From the NCBI GenBank assembly GCA_015680685.1, contig MNCI01026528.1, forward strand, positions 31,398 through 95,397: a DNA stretch of 64,000 bases. The letters are read 5' to 3'. Position 1 is the first letter of the stretch; each line of letters opens with the position of its first letter. Positions 59,238 through 64,000 of this stretch are shown here, piece by piece. This DNA is from Gnetum montanum (taxonomy: Eukaryota > Streptophyta > Gnetopsida > Gnetales > Gnetaceae). Both the position numbers and the translations under genes were made by a program. A model generated the notes under the pieces. It did no database searches. It saw only the letters and a list, made by a program, of their open reading frames with translations, and was not told the origin of the DNA.

Positions 59238-60574
59238 CATTCCTAATGATGCTGCTACATAACGAAGATGGTTCCTCTTCATAATAAGTATTATTGTTAT
59301 CGTAACAAGACATGAAAGGGTGCATTGTAATAACAAACATGTCTCTTGAGGTGACCTTTGGGAGTTTGACCTAAGGAATTTATACCCAAGATTAGAGGTC
59401 ATGTTAGCATGGAGTTGTGGAGCTAGTATAGATAAGTAACGAGTGTTAGGTAAAGTGGAATAGGAAGAGGACTGGCCATTCCTTTTGGTTGGTTGTAGGC
59501 CTAACCTTGGTGGCGATGTTAGATAGCCTTTAAGGAATAGATGTCGAAGGAAGATTACCCCAAGAAAAACTCTTAGAACATGATCCAAATACACCATTCC
59601 ATATCAATAAAGCATTCTTTTCTTTCATTTTTCATATTTTCCTTGTTATTTTTATTATGCATAATGTTGAATGTTACATATATTTGACATTTGGTATATT
59701 GTCTTCTTACACATAATGTCTAATATAACGTATATTTAATGTTTTCCATGACATCTAAGAATGGGATGTCACAATTGGTATCGAAGCAAATCACAACCCA
59801 AGGACCATTCAAAACCATTGGCCAACTACAACATGAACCTAATGATGAACCATGAAGCCACGACATAGGGAAACTCATTGATCATTATCAAATGCACCTT
59901 ATGTTTGAGATGTAAGCCAAAAGATACCTTTTCATTGATTCCATGAACAATGAATCAGGCATCTACAAAACACATAGAACCCACCAACCAACAAAATCCT
60001 TTCATGGATTTCATTGAGTGATGAAGATTTCACTACACCTCATCAAGATACATAAATTGCAAGAGATGATAAGATATACACCAGTCTAGGTAAATGTTAT
60101 GCATCTTAATACTATAAAATATTAATTGATTAATATCATTGTTAAATTTCTCCCAAAAAGTTAGTAACCATGATTGGAATTGATCTTGTTTTTTTGAAAG
60201 TGTTTAACCCTTGTAAATTGGCATTATTTACCATACCAAGAACTATGTATTGATAAGATAAGGGAGTCAACCCATCCATAAGATTGTCAGTGATGTTGTC
60301 ATAATCTTCTCCTCATTACCTCATTAGAGTATAATCATTATATGAGAAGGTCTAACCATCATAGTTGTTAAAATATAAGGTATAAATATTATATCTATGT
60401 CCTAGGGTTGGTACATCATTTACAATCAAATCTAAGTAATCTAGAAGATTTCAAGTTACCCATATGTTAGCCTAGTAATGTTAGTTCATCATGATAGGTT
60501 ATTTTGGTTCTCTTAATTCCTAAAATTTCAACTTTATTTTTGAATTCTATGTCCAATGCAGTACTCATCGAGAT
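59238..60574. other. Unassigned region with a primer-site-like sequence
   Basis: No coding frame is recognisable. At 59764-59787 GGATGTCACA is followed after two bases by TGGTATCGAAGC, close to the tRNA-iMet primer site TGGTATCAGAGC next to an LTR end. This hints at an old plus-strand LTR element, but neither a second LTR nor a gag is seen. Confidence 0.35.
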
Positions 60575-62179
60575 TGAAACACCACCAAATTTGGACTATA
60601 ACATCCCTCCCATAGACTTATCTAAGTGTTAGCATGAGGCCATTTTTTGCAAATTTTTCTAGGTGCTAGGACTATGCTCTTCACTACCCTAGAGCATAGT
60701 TAGCCTAGTGGAGAGTGTAGTTAGCTCAAAAACTAGTTTTTGCAAATTTTTTCTATGTTAAGACTATGCTCTCCACTAGCCTAGAGCATAGTTGAGTGTA
60801 CTCAACATAAAGGCTAGTTTTGCAAATTTTTCTAAGTGTTAAGCTAGTTGCTAAAAAATTTTCTAAGTGTTGAGACTACACTCTCCACTACCCTAGAGTG
60901 TAATCAACATGAAGATGTAATTTTTATAGATTTTTCTAAGTGTCAAGACTATGCTCTCCATTAGCCTAGAGCGTAGTTAAGTGTAGCCAACTGGAAGCTA
61001 GTTTTTGTAAGTTTTGAAAAGTGTTGAGACTATGCTCATCCCTAGTCAGGACCATAGTTAGCCTCCCAAGGAGAGCATAGTCAGCACAGCCATTTTTTGC
61101 AAAATTTTTCTAAGTGTGGAACTATGCTCTCCCCTAGTCCATAGCATAGTCAAGTGTAGTTAGCTATAATAACCTTTAGAGGCCTTCACAACATAGCATC
61201 AACATTCAGCTTAGCTCCAACTCATCTCTAGCAAGTGTAGTTAAAAAAATGCATCTTTATTGTATCCCTTTTTTCCCCAAAATTGTAACTACACTCAACC
61301 CCACACAAGATTGTGGAGAGTGTAGTCTCCAACATTGTAGTTTTTTAGGTAGATTGTGGTTCTCTCAACACACATACATGTAGTTGGTAATGTATTCATG
61401 GTCTCTTAGCCTTGTAGAGTTTGGTAGAGCATAGTAGAGCACAACATCGCTAGCCTTAGTGGAAAGCATAGTTGGGTGATAGCATAGTCCCCAACCACCC
61501 CCTCTACCACATGGTAGTCTCTCTACATTTCATGCTAAACCTAGTCCTATAAATACCCCCATTCTTAATGTTTTAGGCATTGGCAAAAATTTGAAGCATT
61601 GGCACCTAACCAAAGACATTTTAGCAAACTAGAGAGAGGCAAATTCGTGAACCATCACAGCTCACTATAGTCCACCACTACAACCCACTGTACACCATAG
61701 TGGCCAACTTGGTAGGCACATAAACCATAGTGGAATGTCAATCTTTAGGGCTAGACACCATTGAGATTGTGACTATGCTATCCACTATGCTTTTTGTACA
61801 CTATGTACCTTCTCATCCCTTTTAGAGTTAACTATGCTCAGCCCCATTTGAGTTGGTGTTTCATTCTCTCTCACATTTTCTTTACATTTTTAGCATTTTA
61901 CTTGCATTTTCTACCATTTTAATGCATAACCATGCCTCGATGATGGTCCCAACACGTTAACACCTCTATTTATTATTGAAACCCTTGACTACGCTCACCC
62001 CCATTGACATCGCTAACATCGTTGCCATTGCACGAACACTTAGCATCTATTTTCATCATAGCTAACTACAGTACACCCTCATTTGCATTTGGTAAGTCCT
62101 TATTTGATCAACAAGACTATTTAGGGCACCCTGTCTCTACCTTTAATAGGTCCTCATGTAGATGCAGTTTTAGGCTATG
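60575..62179 (+). repeat. Putative LTR H, related to the LTR of B
   Basis: Begins TGAAACACC like the B LTR. A TATA box (CCTATAAATACCC, TATAAATA at 61548-61555) is placed as in B. The U5 segment at 62091-62130 aligns with 23930-23970 of B (GTAAGTCC ... TGATC ... ACAAGAC). Total length is similar to the B LTR. U3 is filled with CTATGCTC/GAGCATAG words. The 3' end is unclear because of the N at 62180. Confidence 0.55.
60620..61170 (+). repeat. Degenerate tandem repeat with inverted motifs
   Basis: About five or six units of roughly 100 bp. Each has TTTTTGCAAATTTTTCTAAG, then GTTGAGACTATGCTCTCC, ACTAGCCTAG and AGCATAGT; the last parts can pair as a hairpin. It lies in the U3 of putative LTR H. 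Confidence 0.65.
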
Positions 62180-62180
62180 N

Positions 62181-62814
62181 CCATGGTGCTACTAGCCTAT
62201 GCTACTCTCATAAAAGGATCTGTAGTGCCCTACCACTACTGCTCTCTCCATGGGGTGTTACCATAATCACCTGCCTCCACGGGCTAATGTTGTCCTCTGT
62301 AGGCCTACTACTCCCCAGTGCCATGCAATACCTCCCTCTTGTCATCATTACTATTCCATTTCTATCCTCTACGATATCGTTAGTTTCACCCATCGTGATG
62401 CCCCTAATCAATTACCACCTCTACCACAACATTCACCTTCTTCTTTGCCATGTGTGTGTCATCCTAGGTCTCTAGGATCAATGCCTTTAGGATCCTCACA
62501 CATAGCTACAACCTAGATCCATAGGGCTAATATTGTCAAAATTGCCTCATCCTACCTACTACCTACTACCACTGCCATTTTTGAAACTCTTGTTGTCGAC
62601 TCTAGCTATGCTACTCATTGCATTTCCATTGCTTGCTACATTTTCACCCTCACCTACACTGCTGAAACCCTTGTTGTGTTTCTTGCTACCTACTACATAG
62701 GTCATTTTTGCTACCACCTATGCTATCATCGTTGTCATCATTGAATACACTATTGCTACTACTATTGTCTCTACCATCATCCAAAAATCCATCACAAATT
62801 TTGACTGTCCATGG
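62181..62814. other. Unassigned region after LTR H
   Basis: C/T-rich on the plus strand with short Thr/Ile/Ala-like codon runs, but no frame longer than about 90 codons and no motif I recognise. It could be the 5' internal part of an element that started with LTR H. Confidence 0.3.
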
Positions 62815-63252
62815 TGCTTGAATACCATTGGTTCTGTAGATAACGATCTCTTCCAATGCTCTATGAATACCAATGGCACTATAGATAATGACCTCTTCCA
62901 GTGCTCTGTAAACACTAAGGGCACCATAGATAATGACCTCTTCTAGTGCCTATAGATACCATTGGCACTATGGATAATGATCTCTTATGATTCTCCACTA
63001 ACATTGATGGTGCTGCAAAGAATGTCCTCTTCTAATTTTTCATGGATATCGATGGTGCTATGGATAACAACCTCTTTTAGTGCTCTATGGATATTGATGA
63101 TGTTGTGGATAATGGCCTCTTCTGATGCTCCACAGTCATTGATGACATCATAGATAATGATCTCTTCTAGTGGTCTTCAGAAACTGATGACATTGCAGAC
63201 AATGGTCTCTTCTAGTGCTCTATGAGTGTTAACAATAATGGCCCCTTCTGTT
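62815..63252 (+). repeat. 45-bp tandem repeat encoding a decayed 15-residue unit
   Basis: About ten units. In the plus frame starting at 62815 the best units read CSMNTNGTIDNDLFQ and CSVNTKGTIDNDLF. Later units end in TAG or TGA where the first two have CAA or CAG. One unit is short by two bases. The constant 45-bp period, a multiple of three, and conserved Asp-Asn-Asp-Leu-Phe suggest former coding. The protein family is not recognised. Confidence 0.7.
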
Positions 63253-64000
63253 GCCCTCTAACCTACCATAAACCCTTACTAGAAAAGTGTGTACAACCTT
63301 CATTTGGATTGCATAGCCCTAGCACAAGGCCCGCTTGGGCCATGTAGGCCCTTGTGTTGGCAACGTGGACTAGAAACAAAACATCGTTGCTACTCTTAAT
63401 GTAGGCCTCTTCTCAAGCTACTTACTCTGCTTCTGACACCACCTACTTTACTCTGAATGTTGCCACCTTTGAACTTGATGCTGTCGCCACATTGAAATGT
63501 CATTATTACACAAATATGTAGCCACCATGTAGGCTACCATCACTAGAGTAGCATTGACCAATGCAACACCATTACCATCTTCCTTGGACGAGCCTATTCA
63601 TCATTCCTGCATCATTATGGCTATTTTTGATTGACCCTTGCTCTTATTATCATTCCTACCTTACCAATGACAGAAAAGAAAATTTGAAATTTCCATCAAC
63701 TAATGGAAAAATTGAAAATTCCCATCTTAAAAATATATTTTAAATTCAAAATGTGCAAAAATAATTTTCAAAAAGAAATTTAACCCTTGGTAACATGTGA
63801 GATTAAAAACTTTCTTGTCCTAGAGTAGTAATTTTTCATGCCAAAGGTTTTGGATCTCAGAAGCCATACCTTTTGATTTCAAAAGACTTTTTTCGATGAA
63901 TGAAGACTTGTTTGCTATGTATTCCAACCTTTTAGACACAATGGTAAAGTCAGATCCATCCCATGGAACCCCAAAAATTAGTTTTTACCCCTTGCCCAAC
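63253..64000. other. Unassigned right end
   Basis: I see no gene, motif or repeat that I can name. An open frame at 63561-63743 (60 codons) has no coding signature. Confidence 0.3.

Noticed and set aside
60620-63252. CRISPR-like repeat-spacer array
   Set aside because: Units are degenerate, contiguous and eukaryotic; there are no constant repeats with unique spacers.
1-64000. Host genes, tRNA or rRNA
   Set aside because: No frame, exon chain or cloverleaf outside the retrotransposons could be supported.

Overview
The window is repeat-rich plant nuclear DNA. I find no host protein gene, tRNA or rRNA. Everything I can identify belongs to Ty3/gypsy LTR retrotransposons of the Tat and Athila types, stacked by nested insertion. 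The species cannot be named from these bases. Isolated N bases flanked by short duplications and one 285-base N block show that this is a draft scaffold.

Layout by age. (1) Element D (minus strand, Athila-like, with gag, PR, RT, INT and a third ORF) runs from 25199 to 47315. (2) Element E (minus, 27925-37995) sits inside the third ORF of D; E has pol but has lost most of its own third ORF. (3) Element A (minus, 1-25198, 3' LTR cut by the window edge) landed in the 3' LTR of D. A has gag and the third ORF but no pol. (4) Element B (plus, 7000-24073, Tat-like with dual RNase H) landed in the gag of A, with a perfect 5-bp target duplication TTATG. Separately, a plus-strand solo LTR (G, 49492-59232, target duplication ATCCC) is split by element C (minus, 50063-58972), a second pol-less copy of the A family. 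The right end (60575 on) looks like an LTR related to that of B, followed by a 45-bp tandem repeat.

Most interesting content. Element B has gag-PR and RT-RNaseH-INT in one reading frame, split by a candidate phase-0 intron of 5.1 kb (12143-17283). Inside that intron, on the opposite strand, lies a decayed gene of about eight exons with its own GT-AG-like introns (16869 to 12729). In the Athila-like elements, the third ORF is preceded by a module resembling the U3 promoter of the same element's LTR (palindromic GATATC motifs plus TATAAATA in A and C; a different motif in D), which suggests an internal promoter.

All coding regions are decayed, mostly by stop codons that fit C-to-T or G-to-A changes, as expected for methylated plant repeats. 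Several odd structures (an inverted block in the 5' LTR of B, tandem copies around single Ns) are best read as assembly faults.
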